64,000 bases of DNA from Olivibacter sitiensis DSM 17696 (GCF_000427965.1 NZ_ATZA01000011.1:1-64000), one strand, 5' to 3'. Shown: positions 9,283-18,724, counted from the stretch's first letter. The notes: a model not told the origin generated them from the letters alone. Made by a program: numbers and translations.

Positions 9283-10203
9283 ATGGCGAAGATAAACAAA
9301 AAAGGGGATTTCAAAGGAAAAGTAGGCAATTTAGTCTATAGGGAAATCAACGGGAAAGCGATTGTGCAATCAGGACCCGGCAGGGTAAAACAGACTTTGG
9401 CATCCAAACTAGCCGCTCAGGAATTTGCCATGGCCAGCAATGCGGCTGCCATTTTGCGAAAGATAGGCATATTCCTGTACGAATACAGTGACGGTCAGGT
9501 CAGCGGCCGATTAAATGCTGTATTACGTCACTGCCTAAAAGAAGTAGATAGAGCGGTAGGTGAACGCACTGTGGCCGATATTGACCCGTCGCCACTGGCC
9601 GGCTTTCAGTTCAATATGGATGCTCCCTTCGAACGTTGTCTGAACAAAGCCATGCAGGTGAGCGTTTCCAAAGAGGGCAGCATAACGGTATCCATAACAA
9701 AACTCTCCCCCAATATGGATATCCCCTTTCTGGAGATTATGGCCAAAACCACGCTTACCGTAGCCTGTTCATTGCGGCTAGCAGCCATATCCGTAAACTA
9801 TCGTGCTGGCGAGTGGAACATGCTTCAGCTGGATGAAATGGAGCTAGCCACTCGTACAAACTGGAAGCTAGGGCCGCGGGACATACACTGGACCTGCCTG
9901 AAAAGGCTGGAGGAAAAAGATTTCGTACTGCTTTATGGCTCGCTGCACTATTATCGGGAAGATTTTCTTGGACAGAAGAAATATGTGGCCGAACGCCAAT
10001 ATAGCCCTGCCGCCATACTAACGGCTTTCCGTGTGGACGAGCAAATATATATGCTCAACAAGGCCCTTACCGCTGAGGACGAGCAATACCTTCCATTTCG
10101 AGCAAAGGAAAAGTTTTATGATATCACCGACGAAAAGCTACGCATAATGGCGGATATCCAGGCAAAAGAGGAAAAGAAAAAGAAGAGGAAAAAGACAAGG
10201 TAA
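9283..10203 (+). CDS. Hypothetical protein with lysine-rich tail, possibly DUF6266-like
   Basis: A 306-residue soluble protein without signal peptide or transmembrane segment. The N-terminus MAKINKKGDFKGKVGNLVYRE resembles in pattern the GKVGN start of DUF6266-type proteins that are common in Sphingobacteria, followed by a helical KLAAQEFAMASNAAAILRKIG. The middle is predicted mixed alpha/beta without known catalytic motifs. The last 15 residues are strongly basic (KAKEEKKKKRKKTR-like), which could bind nucleic acid or other polyanions. It stands alone on the plus strand between two minus-strand operons and starts with ATG at 9283, the first Met of the frame. No function can be given. Confidence 0.7.
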   Translation: MAKINKKGDFKGKVGNLVYREINGKAIVQSGPGRVKQTLASKLAAQEFAMASNAAAILRKIGIFLYEYSDGQVSGRLNAVLRHCLKEVDRAVGERTVADIDPSPLAGFQFNMDAPFERCLNKAMQVSVSKEGSITVSITKLSPNMDIPFLEIMAKTTLTVACSLRLAAISVNYRAGEWNMLQLDEMELATRTNWKLGPRDIHWTCLKRLEEKDFVLLYGSLHYYREDFLGQKKYVAERQYSPAAILTAFRVDEQIYMLNKALTAEDEQYLPFRAKEKFYDITDEKLRIMADIQAKEEKKKKRKKTR

Positions 10204-10357
10204 ATTAATCGATCCATGGATTTACCCCCTTGACACTGGCATTTACCCATCGCCTCTAAGATTGGGCTATGCACTGGGTTAAGACTGATTAGGCCCGACA
10301 GCTATTTCTCCACTTCCCTTAGTCCTTGAAGACTGGCTTGTTTTATTTATCAAAAAG

Positions 10358-10393
10358 GCAGCCCCTATACTTTTAAATAAGGACAGGGGCTGC
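10358..10393 (-). terminator. Rho-independent terminator of the second sigma/FecR/SusCD/thioredoxin locus
   Basis: On the minus strand GCAGCCCCT (10393-10385) pairs with AGGGGCTGC (10366-10358), and the stem is followed by a short T run (10356-10352). It lies about 30 bp after the stop of the thioredoxin-like gene at 10422, the same arrangement as at 431-480. It might also serve the plus-strand gene ending at 10203. Confidence 0.7.
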
Positions 10394-10421
10394 AGGGACA
10401 CATGAAAAAACATGTTGCTTT

Positions 10422-11609
10422 TCAGCGATAAATCTCTTCCAACTTTTCTTCTAAATACGGTCCTCTTAAATCCTTTGCGACGATTTTACCATCGGGATCA
10501 ATCAGGAAATTAGCGGGGATACTCCGAATATCGTAAAGTAATGCAGCATCACTTTTCCATCCCTTCATATCGGCAAGTTGAGCCCAAGAACCAGTACCAT
10601 CTTCTATAATAGCTTGTTTCCATCGTTGTTCATCCTTTCTGGTATCTAATGAGATACTTACTATATTAAATCCACTTTCGTGATATTTTTTATATGCTTT
10701 GGTCAAAAAGGGAGATTCAGCCCTACAAGGGCCGCACCATGAAGCCCAAAATTCCAAAAGCACATAATGCCCACGGAAAGATTCCAAACTAATTACTTTG
10801 CCTGATGTGTCAGGAATACTGAAATTTGGAGCTTCGCTATCAATACCCAATGCCGGTATTTTGTCTAAATATGTTTTAAACTCACGTCCATAATGGGAGT
10901 TTTTCAATGAGTCACTTAAATTTTCAAACAATAGTGCCGCGCTTGGAAGCATACCAAAAGAAGTATTGTTCATCCGAAAAACCAAAAAAAGGCTGATCCA
11001 TGAATCCGGATAGCTTCTGATAAAGCTCTCCCATATCGGTAATTTATTCCGATCATTTTCCTTAAATATGTTTAAACTGTAACGGTGATATTCATCACTC
11101 CTGCGGATGGAATCAGGCAAAGAACGAAATTCCTTGTTTAAAGCGGTTACACGTTCGTTACAAAGAGAGTCTACGGTGGACATCCTTCTCTCAAACAATA
11201 ATTGGTCAAAATTAATACGGGAATTGTACACATGGCTTTCAGCCAATGAAGAATCTGCCAACAACAAAATTGGTTGGCTATCTATATAGAGAGGACGCTC
11301 AGCATATCGCTCGCCAAATGACATATCCCCTTGCTTGTCCTTAAACGTAAATAGCTTGGCTTCGGTAGGTGATAAAGGTAATTTCCCTTTAAATGTGAAT
11401 TTTCCATCTATAATTGCTGTGGAATCCGTAAATTGGGGATTTCTAGCCAATGCGGTGGAATACACCGTCAGATAAACTTTATTTATCCCTTTTTGCACCG
11501 ATCTAAAATGTCCTTCTATAGAAAAATCCTGTGCACTCAAACAACTAAATGCGAATAAACTGAACACAGTCAATAAAAAACGTAAGTTGTAACTTTTTAT
11601 ATTTTTCAT
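10422..11609 (-). CDS. Secreted TlpA-family thiol-disulfide oxidoreductase with DUF4369-like N-terminus
   Basis: A 395-residue exported protein. Residues 1-26 form a signal peptide (LLTVFSLFAFSCLSAQ). Residues about 28-115 look like the DUF4369 beta-sandwich common before TlpA domains in Bacteroidota, then a helical linker, then a redoxin/TlpA domain (about 258-395) with the active site WCGPC (Cys292 and Cys295) in EFWASWCGPC and the cis-Pro region SIPANFLIDPDG. It probably reduces or rearranges disulfides in the periplasm. It is the last gene of the operon, 21 bp after SusD. It occupies the same slot as the gene at 511-1854, though the two share only the thioredoxin fold. Confidence 0.88.
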   Translation of the reverse strand: MKNIKSYNLRFLLTVFSLFAFSCLSAQDFSIEGHFRSVQKGINKVYLTVYSTALARNPQFTDSTAIIDGKFTFKGKLPLSPTEAKLFTFKDKQGDMSFGERYAERPLYIDSQPILLLADSSLAESHVYNSRINFDQLLFERRMSTVDSLCNERVTALNKEFRSLPDSIRRSDEYHRYSLNIFKENDRNKLPIWESFIRSYPDSWISLFLVFRMNNTSFGMLPSAALLFENLSDSLKNSHYGREFKTYLDKIPALGIDSEAPNFSIPDTSGKVISLESFRGHYVLLEFWASWCGPCRAESPFLTKAYKKYHESGFNIVSISLDTRKDEQRWKQAIIEDGTGSWAQLADMKGWKSDAALLYDIRSIPANFLIDPDGKIVAKDLRGPYLEEKLEEIYR

Positions 11610-11630
11610 TATCTCGATCTTAATATTTGA

Positions 11631-13013
11631 TTACAATGGATTTTGTTCCATACCTGTCAAGGCAATTACATCTTCGGGAATAGCCAAGGCGTATTTAGCA
11701 TCATTAGGATTTAGCGTATGTTTTATTCCACCTACTGTCCGCGATTGTGTAATACCATACCCTTCTTGGTTTAATCGGCGAATATCTATCCATCGCAATC
11801 CCCTAAACAACAATTCCTTACGTCTCTCCGTTAATACTTTCTCCAACAATTGATCTCTCTCGTCAACTGTTACCGGCACGAATGTTCCACTTCTAAACCG
11901 CTTTTCCAGCAATTGATTCAGGTATGCTCGTCCTGATTCTAAATCTCCCACCCTAACGCGACATTCTGCTTTAATCAAGTACAATTCATCCGTCATCAAA
12001 CCCACAGGGATTGTATAACTTCCTGTATACTCTCCCTTGAACATATAGCTGCCATCCGCATTTACTTTAAAATAGATAACTTTACGGAGATCAGAATCAT
12101 CATATAATGCAAGCAAATCGGGAACGACACATAAGTTCGCGGCGTATAATGCCTGATATACAGACATGGACGCCCAAACCAACATTTCGTTATTTAAGTC
12201 CTTGATGGGATAGCTATCTTCTGGATTCAGATCATTATAATCTATTAGACTGTTGCCATAAGCAAACGCAGAATCGGCATATAGATCTGCGTTGGAATAG
12301 TCACCCATGGATAGGCTTATACGGGCAGCAAGCGCATACGCCGCGGCACGTGAAGGACGCGCTTTTGTGCCCGTAGTTTCGGGCAACCGAGCAATGGCCT
12401 GATGTAGATCATCCCAAATAAGACGATAAGTATCAGCCATGCTACTCCTTTGACTCGGGAGATTAAAATCAGGGGCCGTCCGTAAGGGCAGTCCTAAACT
12501 AGATGTGGCCGAATTCACATCATAGGGCAAGCACCAAATCTGTGCCATATGAAAATACCTGAAGGCACGCCAGAAATATGCCTGACCTGCTATATTCATT
12601 AAACGATCTTCCATTCCAGATATCTGGCCGGAAAGCGCCTCCAAAATGGAATTACAATAATAAATAGCTTCATAGCCATATTGCCAGTCATTCTTTGTGG
12701 TGTTCGCAGGCACAAAGAGATTCTTTCCGGCCCATTGATACATGCTTTTGTCTTGGTCAAAGCTAAAGCTTTCATAGACTTCATCTTTTACGTAAAAATC
12801 CGTTGTACTGACTTCTCCAGCTCCAGAGAAATTCGTATTCATAAAGCTATAATTGTCAAGTAGTGCCTGCAAGTCGTCGGCCGACGACAGCGTGGACAAT
12901 GATAAGTCGGATTTTTCTTCCAGGTACTTGTCACATCCCATAGTAGATAACAAAATCCCTAGAAAAAACAAACGTATTCCCAGAAACCTGCGAGATATTA
13001 TTTTCATTTTCAT
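11631..13013 (-). CDS. SusD/RagB-family outer-membrane lipoprotein
   Basis: A 460-residue lipoprotein with signal peptide (RLFFLGILLSTMGC) and lipid-carrying Cys followed by DKYLEEK. SusD hallmarks are AYFWRAFRYFHMAQ in the N-terminal helical region, LYLIKAECRVR, and the C-terminal LTERRKELLFRGLRWIDIRRLN. The end ALTGMEQNPL matches the paralogue at 1872-3239. It follows SusC after 5 bp and should form a lidded SusCD pair with it. The ligand is unknown; the operon encodes no glycoside hydrolase. Confidence 0.95.
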   Translation of the reverse strand: MKMKIISRRFLGIRLFFLGILLSTMGCDKYLEEKSDLSLSTLSSADDLQALLDNYSFMNTNFSGAGEVSTTDFYVKDEVYESFSFDQDKSMYQWAGKNLFVPANTTKNDWQYGYEAIYYCNSILEALSGQISGMEDRLMNIAGQAYFWRAFRYFHMAQIWCLPYDVNSATSSLGLPLRTAPDFNLPSQRSSMADTYRLIWDDLHQAIARLPETTGTKARPSRAAAYALAARISLSMGDYSNADLYADSAFAYGNSLIDYNDLNPEDSYPIKDLNNEMLVWASMSVYQALYAANLCVVPDLLALYDDSDLRKVIYFKVNADGSYMFKGEYTGSYTIPVGLMTDELYLIKAECRVRVGDLESGRAYLNQLLEKRFRSGTFVPVTVDERDQLLEKVLTERRKELLFRGLRWIDIRRLNQEGYGITQSRTVGGIKHTLNPNDAKYALAIPEDVIALTGMEQNPL

Positions 13014-13018
13014 CTATT

Positions 13019-16000
13019 TTATAAGTTCAATTTAAGACCAAAAGACACCGTGAGAGGTGAAGGTGTGTCATATAAGCCAAAGGAATAATCTGGATCTATA
13101 TGTTGATCATTTTTTTGCCATAGGGTCCCTAAATTAGTCATGTTCATGTAGAATTGACATGACCTTACATAGTTGATTCTCCAAAGCGCAACAGGCATAT
13201 CGTAGCTCAACGTAATATATTGCAGGCGTACATGATCCCCGGGTTCTATCAACATTTCAGATCCCGTGTAAAATTTATCGCGCGAATAATTGGCAGGATA
13301 CACCAGTGCTGGAATATCTGTTACTTTCTCGTCGCCCGGCTGCTGCCACCTCTTTTCGAAGTCCGAGTGTCCCCTCCATTGAGAGAAGAGCTCATAGTAA
13401 TTTATTGATTGCCGTCTGAAGTAGTACCCCAGTTTATAGAGCAAACTGAAACTGACGGAAACACCTTTATATGAAAAGGTATTGAGTAGATTACCATATG
13501 CTGTGGGGATTGCCGATCCATAATAGACCAAGTCGTTTACTGTAGTCCCACTCCCCGTCAACGAAGAATAATCTTCACTCACTTCTCCCTGCAAATAGCC
13601 TCTGGGCTGACCTGTTTCCGGATTCAAGCCTGCCCATTTGTAACCATAAATAGCATAGACCGGTTTCCCTTCCAATCCAGAAATGGGGAAATAGGTACCA
13701 GAACCAATAAAGTTACTACCTTGTAAGTTATTGATATAGTATTCCGTTACCTTGTCGTTATAGAAACTTGCATTCAGCATCGTAGTCCAAGTCAGCGTCG
13801 GGATCTTCATATTTATCGATTGTATTTTTATGTCGATCCCGTTTCCTATCATAGAGGCTGCATTTTTGGTAACCCCACTTCCTATCCCATTAGTATAATC
13901 ATTCTGCACTGTACCAAAAAGATTATCGCCATTCTTACGATAATACTCGAAGCTACCACTGAATCGCTGCCCTTTCAACTTCCAGTCCAGCCCAATGTTG
14001 AACATTTTCGCTGTCTCCCACTTCAGATCAGGATTGAAATAATTGGAGATTCGAGCCATATTTTGTCCGTTAAACGGCGAAATGGAAGAATAATATGTGA
14101 TAGTACTTTGTGCCACCATCAATGGATTGATATTTCCACTGACACCGTAAGTTGCACGCAATTTTAAATAATCTACTTTGTCGGATTTCCAAAAATGTTC
14201 GTTACTCAGGATCCAAGCTCCCCCTACGGACCAAAAAGGATTCCATTGATCATTGGTATTCAGCCCGAAGAGGTTGGAAGCGTCACGTCTTGCGCTAGCA
14301 GATAAAATATATCTTTCATCAAAAGTATATGCGACATTGGCAAATACAGACAGGTAGTTTCTTCTAATATCAGAAAGGCTCGTATTATCGGGAATATACT
14401 GCATTGAACCCGTTACGTAATGCTGGTACTGACGTGTAAAGTCTACTTTTGCAAACGTCAAGTTATCGGCGTTGTAACCATAAAAAGAACTACTTTGTTC
14501 AGTAGTGTGTGCACGCCTAATCTCGCCGCCTGCAATGACCACAATATCATGCTTATTGATCTTCCTAGAGTAATCCAGTTGACCTCGAATATTTTTGCTT
14601 TCCATCAGGCTGTTTGCAGGAATATAAACGCCTCCTTTCGGGACTGCGTAACTAATTGCTCCGTCAGAGGCTACTTGGGTAAATTGATTAACCAAATTTC
14701 GCCCATAGTAGCTGGATGCATCGTATATAGTTTCATTTATTCCTGACTGTCGTTCATATTGGTAGAGCAACTGAGCTTGTAATCCTTTGATCAATTTTTG
14801 CTTGAGCCCTAGATTAACCAATATATCTGAGGTTCCTCCTTTCGTACGAGCATACTTATAATCTTCCAATGGATAATACGTCCAATCTTGGAGATAGCTA
14901 TTATCCAAAGAAGCGATATATGTTGCCGAATAATCCTTTATCATGGCTAATGCATTGCCCTTCTCATCGGCAAAACGCATATAAGGCTGGAAAAAACCAT
15001 TATAGGACCCAACATCTCCGTAACCTGGACGGCCAGACTTCGTAGTGCTGTTTGTATAATAAATCTGGGTGGTCAATTCTGTATGCTGAAATGGCAGAAA
15101 TGTGTTTTGTGCCCGGAGATTAATACGACGATAATTCATGTCAAGCTGGTCTCTGTTGTCATCCAGACCCGCAGATAAACTCCAATTTACTTTATCATTT
15201 CCTCCTCGAGACTGGAGTGCATATTGTTGATTAAAGGAATTTTGATACATGTATTGAGCATATTGATCTCTAACATCAATACCTTTTAGTACAGCAAGTT
15301 GCTCGTTGACTTGTATTGGAGAAAGTTGTCCATTACTTTGTTGCATCAACAACTCTACTACAGGAGATAGCGCTCTATGTGAAGAGGAGTTAATCCAACT
15401 ACTATAGTAACCTTTTTCATAAAGCATCTGCTCTACCCCTATGAAATCTGCCGAAGACATTTGTTTTATATAGTAAAGATCTGGCTTTTTTCCAACGGTA
15501 ATATTACTATTCAAATCAAGTGTATTTGACTGTTTATATTGTCCTTTTTTCGTATTTATGACGATTACTCCGTTACCTGCCTTCGCACCCCAAATAGATG
15601 TTGCGGAGGCATCCTTTAATATCGAAATGCTTTCTATATCATTGGGGTTGATATTGCCGACATCGCCATCATAAGGGAAATTATCCAAAATAACCAATGC
15701 ATCTTTAGGTCCCTGTATCGTACTGAGCCCTCGTATCATAATTCGTCCCGAGTAATTGGTTCCGCGGTCGACTACAATACTATTGGATACAGCTTCCAAC
15801 CTGCTCAGGACATCCGTCCCCGTCTGCTGGTTGAAAAGTTTGTTATCAACCTGCTCAAAACTCCCCGTCGCCCTTTCCTTGGGCAATTGCTGGTAACCCG
15901 TGTTGACCATTACGGACACTTCCTCCAGCTCGCTGGATAGGGCCTTCAGCACGATGGTGCCTATATTTGCCACGGCAGATACCTTTTGGGAAATATATCC

Positions 16001-16555
16001 CACGAACGTGATCTCCAGCGTGGCGTCCTCCGGTACGTTGTGCAGCAGGAACTCGCCCTGCCTATCCGTAGTGGTCTGCAGGGTGGTGCGCTTCCCTTCG
16101 GCATTGAGCACACGGATGTTGGCGCCCTGCAAGGGATTGCCCAGGCTGTCCACCACGCGGCCGCGCACCTCGGGGTAGGCCAGGATGAGATTCGACAGAT
16201 TGGATTCTCCCTGCCTCTGGATGATAGTGGGATTAGATTTGCGCGATAAGATAATGGTTTTGTCCTCCAGCTGTGCCTCTAGGGGTTGGTCACGTAGGAT
16301 AGCTTTTAAAAACACATCGATGGGCATGTTTTTCACGTCTATAGTGACGGGTTTGGTCAGTTTGAGCAGTGCTTTATTGCTCGTGATGGCATAGCCGCCT
16401 TGCTGTCGTATGACATCAAGAACCTGTTCAAAAGGGATGTTTCTCCCACTCAACGAGATGTTTTGCGAATAGCTAGCGGCAGATACGTGCATAAATCCCG
16501 CCAACAAAAAGAGCATAAGTAGCCTCATTACCCTCAATAAGTAAGGTATATTCAT
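13019..16555 (-). CDS. SusC/RagA-family TonB-dependent transporter with STN signalling domain
   Basis: An 1178-residue outer-membrane importer. Signal peptide about 1-27, STN domain about 30-105 (ISLSGRNIPFEQVLDVIRQQ), carboxypeptidase-regulatory-like domain about 128-205, plug with DALVILDNFPYDG and SISILKDASATSIWGAKAGNG, then a barrel ending in TVSFGLKLNL. The stretch at about residues 128-235 is nearly identical to that of the SusC at 3251-6739, also in DNA (about 15850-16160), while STN and barrel differ. The STN domain should pass ligand status to the FecR at 16682-17944, which is immediately upstream. Confidence 0.94.
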   Translation of the reverse strand: MNIPYLLRVMRLLMLFLLAGFMHVSAASYSQNISLSGRNIPFEQVLDVIRQQGGYAITSNKALLKLTKPVTIDVKNMPIDVFLKAILRDQPLEAQLEDKTIILSRKSNPTIIQRQGESNLSNLILAYPEVRGRVVDSLGNPLQGANIRVLNAEGKRTTLQTTTDRQGEFLLHNVPEDATLEITFVGYISQKVSAVANIGTIVLKALSSELEEVSVMVNTGYQQLPKERATGSFEQVDNKLFNQQTGTDVLSRLEAVSNSIVVDRGTNYSGRIMIRGLSTIQGPKDALVILDNFPYDGDVGNINPNDIESISILKDASATSIWGAKAGNGVIVINTKKGQYKQSNTLDLNSNITVGKKPDLYYIKQMSSADFIGVEQMLYEKGYYSSWINSSSHRALSPVVELLMQQSNGQLSPIQVNEQLAVLKGIDVRDQYAQYMYQNSFNQQYALQSRGGNDKVNWSLSAGLDDNRDQLDMNYRRINLRAQNTFLPFQHTELTTQIYYTNSTTKSGRPGYGDVGSYNGFFQPYMRFADEKGNALAMIKDYSATYIASLDNSYLQDWTYYPLEDYKYARTKGGTSDILVNLGLKQKLIKGLQAQLLYQYERQSGINETIYDASSYYGRNLVNQFTQVASDGAISYAVPKGGVYIPANSLMESKNIRGQLDYSRKINKHDIVVIAGGEIRRAHTTEQSSSFYGYNADNLTFAKVDFTRQYQHYVTGSMQYIPDNTSLSDIRRNYLSVFANVAYTFDERYILSASARRDASNLFGLNTNDQWNPFWSVGGAWILSNEHFWKSDKVDYLKLRATYGVSGNINPLMVAQSTITYYSSISPFNGQNMARISNYFNPDLKWETAKMFNIGLDWKLKGQRFSGSFEYYRKNGDNLFGTVQNDYTNGIGSGVTKNAASMIGNGIDIKIQSINMKIPTLTWTTMLNASFYNDKVTEYYINNLQGSNFIGSGTYFPISGLEGKPVYAIYGYKWAGLNPETGQPRGYLQGEVSEDYSSLTGSGTTVNDLVYYGSAIPTAYGNLLNTFSYKGVSVSFSLLYKLGYYFRRQSINYYELFSQWRGHSDFEKRWQQPGDEKVTDIPALVYPANYSRDKFYTGSEMLIEPGDHVRLQYITLSYDMPVALWRINYVRSCQFYMNMTNLGTLWQKNDQHIDPDYSFGLYDTPSPLTVSFGLKLNL

Positions 16556-16615
16556 TAACTTTGTTATGGTTTGGATAGTGATAAATTCGATAATATGTCT
16601 GATCCAAGCTGCTTG

Positions 16616-16667
16616 AGGGAGGTGTTGACAGCACTTCCCTTATTTTTTGGACGCCAGCCGCACGTCC
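16616..16667. promoter_or_regulatory. Paired hairpins in the fecR-susC gap, locus 2
   Basis: A 9-bp stem (16616-16624 with 16632-16640) with a 7-base loop is followed on the plus strand by a T-rich run, then by a second stem GGACG (16649-16653) with CGTCC (16663-16667). Both match the structures at 6797-6847. In the second stem the outer pair is G-C here and A-T in locus 1, a compensating change, which argues for a kept fold and not only kept sequence. Confidence 0.5.
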
Positions 16668-16681
16668 ATCTTATTTTGTCC

Positions 16682-17944
16682 TTACTTACTTGCCTCCTTT
16701 CCTTTTTGGACTATAACTAAGGTATTTCCCTCCACACGGTAATGCAATTCTGCGCTCTCCAACATGCGAAGTACAATGGAAAGGTTGCGATCCCGGAAGG
16801 CATCGCCGTAAAACTCCACCTGCGGTATAGTCCCTTCGTAACGCACGTCGATATTATACCAACGAGCCAGCTCGCGCATGACCTGTTCAAACGACTTGCC
16901 CTCAAAGCTAAAACGGCCGTTCTTCCAGGCCGTGGCGGTCGTGATATCCACAGTTTTTACCTGAATCCCTACTTCGCTAATGATGCTTTGCTGGCCGGGT
17001 TTTAGTATGCTATACCTCCCCCTTCCAACGCTATTCCCATCGCGCGCCCCTCCTAAGGGGGACAGTATTGGCGTACTACCTGCATAGCTGGCTACCTGTA
17101 TGGCGCCGCTCACTAGCGTGGTCTTGGTATCGGGTTCATCCGTATAGGCCGAGATGTTGAACTCCGTGCCCAGCACCTGCACCTTTTGCCTTGGTGTAGC
17201 CACAATAAATGGCATTGTGCGTGTTTGCCGATTGCCGACAGTCGGCAGCTGGTGGCTGACATCAAAATAGGCTTCGCCTTCCAATTCAACAATTCGCTCT
17301 TTGCCATCAAAGCGAGAGGGATATCTCAGCTTACTGTCCGCATTGAGCCATACCCTGCTGCCGTCTGGCAGGGTCACCTGGTAGGTGCCGCCTTTTGGTG
17401 TTGTAAGTTGTAGGTCGTAAGTGGTAAGTGGGTTATTAGCTTGCCCTTCGACAGGCTCTGGGTCCGCGATGACAAATCCCAGATCGGAGCCGTCGCTGTA
17501 GCGGATATCCCCATCATCCACCACGATGCCGCTCTGGGCTTCACTCAACTCCACCGTGCGGCCATCGGCCAGGGTGAGGGTGGCGCGGTTGCCGCCAGGA
17601 GCGATGTCTGCTGCGGCGTAATGCATTACGCCTTTGCCACCGCTATTCCCATCGGCAACATAGAAATAGATCCCGATGCCTAAGGCCAAAAAGATAATGG
17701 CGGCGGCATAACGGAGCCAGGGGCGGATACGTTTGGTCTTTGCGTCATTCTTGGCTAAGCCTGCGCGCCAAAGGGTTCCCTTCCATATCGCCTCTTTCAA
17801 GAAGAAGAAGTCCATCTCTGTCTCTGGCAGGCGCTGCCGAGCGAGTTCCAGATGGTACCAGCGTTCGAGCCTTAAGCGTTCATCGTCCGTAGCCAAGCCA
17901 TGCTCGTACTTTTCAAACAATGCAATTACTTCCTCTCTGTCCAT
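16682..17944 (-). CDS. FecR-family anti-sigma factor with repeat-derived insertions
   Basis: A 420-residue regulator with a cytoplasmic part (1-75), a transmembrane helix (about 79-96), a FecR domain (TPKGGTYQVTLPDG) and a C-terminal DUF4974 domain (SFEGKSFEQVMRELARWYN). The membrane and periplasmic parts are nearly the same as in the FecR at 6863-8068, while the cytoplasmic sigma-binding parts differ. Two insertions look repeat-derived. One is DPEPVEGQ plus the heptamer-coded NPLTTYDLQLTT (about residues 160-180). The other is SPLGGARDGNSVGRGR (about 298-313), encoded by a G/C-rich palindrome at 17011-17066. Both lie in loops and keep the frame. Confidence 0.93.
   Translation of the reverse strand: MDREEVIALFEKYEHGLATDDERLRLERWYHLELARQRLPETEMDFFFLKEAIWKGTLWRAGLAKNDAKTKRIRPWLRYAAAIIFLALGIGIYFYVADGNSGGKGVMHYAAADIAPGGNRATLTLADGRTVELSEAQSGIVVDDGDIRYSDGSDLGFVIADPEPVEGQANNPLTTYDLQLTTPKGGTYQVTLPDGSRVWLNADSKLRYPSRFDGKERIVELEGEAYFDVSHQLPTVGNRQTRTMPFIVATPRQKVQVLGTEFNISAYTDEPDTKTTLVSGAIQVASYAGSTPILSPLGGARDGNSVGRGRYSILKPGQQSIISEVGIQVKTVDITTATAWKNGRFSFEGKSFEQVMRELARWYNIDVRYEGTIPQVEFYGDAFRDRNLSIVLRMLESAELHYRVEGNTLVIVQKGKEASK
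17008..17066. repeat. G/C-rich palindromic insertion inside fecR
   Basis: CTCCCCCTT (17017-17023 region) and AAGGGGGA (17055-17062 region) are inverted copies around a G/C-rich centre. A related palindrome (ATCCCC/GGGGAT) lies in the other fecR near 7563-7585. The paralogous FecR proteins lack a shared sequence at this point, so these look like small mobile palindromes translated in frame. Confidence 0.5.
17400..17472. repeat. Heptamer array plus CTTCGACAGGCTC-type dispersed repeat inside fecR
   Basis: Four in-register heptamers (GTTGTAA, GTTGTAG, GTCGTAA, GTGGTAA) at 17400-17427 are followed at 17441-17460 by CCCTTCGACAGGCTCTGG. The latter resembles a dispersed REP-like word found in many bacterial genomes (recognised from memory). 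Together they encode an extra loop, PEPVEGQANNPLTTYDLQL, between two beta strands of the FecR domain. Confidence 0.6.
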
Positions 17945-18033
17945 GTATCTGATGGTCTTTTATTATAAAACAATTGAGGAAGTGGTATAGGGTAGATGAA
18001 TATGAGATTTTTTTTTAAAAGGAATGGTGCTTT

Positions 18034-18621
18034 TCAGCGTAAGCACATGAGTATAGTTATGCCTGCACCCAAGGCTTGGAGTCTAGGCTTCAATATGCGC
18101 AATGCGTTCTGTACCTGCTTGCGCACGGTTTGTTCGGAAATACCCAAAAGGGCTGCAATCTCTTTGTGACTTAGATTTTGCTTACGGCTCAGTTCAAAAA
18201 CTTGGCGCATCTTGGGCGGGAGTAGCGAAATCTCGGCTTCTATGGCAGCAGCCATATCCCGCTCGTCCAGCTGATCCAAGGTCTCTGTGGCTACCTCAGA
18301 CATATAGGTGGCCACCGCATCCAGATAATCGTTTCTTATTTTGTTCTGCTTTATCAGGTTGAAGACCCTGTTGCGTGCGGCGATATAAAGGTAGCCCGAA
18401 AGCTTGGTCTCCACATTGATGGAATCGGCACGAAGCCACAACGCGCTGAAGATATCCTGCAAGATATCCATAGTTTCTTCACGATTGCGTACCATTTTGT
18501 ACACCTGAGCATATATGGCAGACCAGTAACGATCGTATATCTCCGCAAAAGCCTCTTGATCTCCTGTTTTAAGCAAAACAAGCAGTTCACTATCCGAATA
18601 ATCCACATAAAGAGAGACCAT
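18034..18621 (-). CDS. ECF RNA polymerase sigma factor (FecI-like)
   Basis: A 195-residue ECF sigma factor. Region 2 lies at about 22-90 (FAEIYDRYWSAIYAQVYKM, then ETMDILQDIFSALWLRA). Region 4 lies at about 128-180 (LLPPKMRQVFELSRKQNLSH, then helix-turn-helix GISEQTVRKQVQNAL). It precedes the FecR gene by 89 bp and should be its partner. It is of the large Bacteroidota group that pairs with FecR and SusC, and is only distantly similar to the sigma at 8139-8729. Confidence 0.93.
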   Translation of the reverse strand: MVSLYVDYSDSELLVLLKTGDQEAFAEIYDRYWSAIYAQVYKMVRNREETMDILQDIFSALWLRADSINVETKLSGYLYIAARNRVFNLIKQNKIRNDYLDAVATYMSEVATETLDQLDERDMAAAIEAEISLLPPKMRQVFELSRKQNLSHKEIAALLGISEQTVRKQVQNALRILKPRLQALGAGITILMCLR

Positions 18622-18724
18622 TTGCCAAGATTAGGGTTTGACTAGCCCAAATTTCGGCAAATGTTCTCAATTCATTGGTATATTTTTAACAGAAAAAGAA
18701 AAAATCCAGTTGTTGACCTACCGA

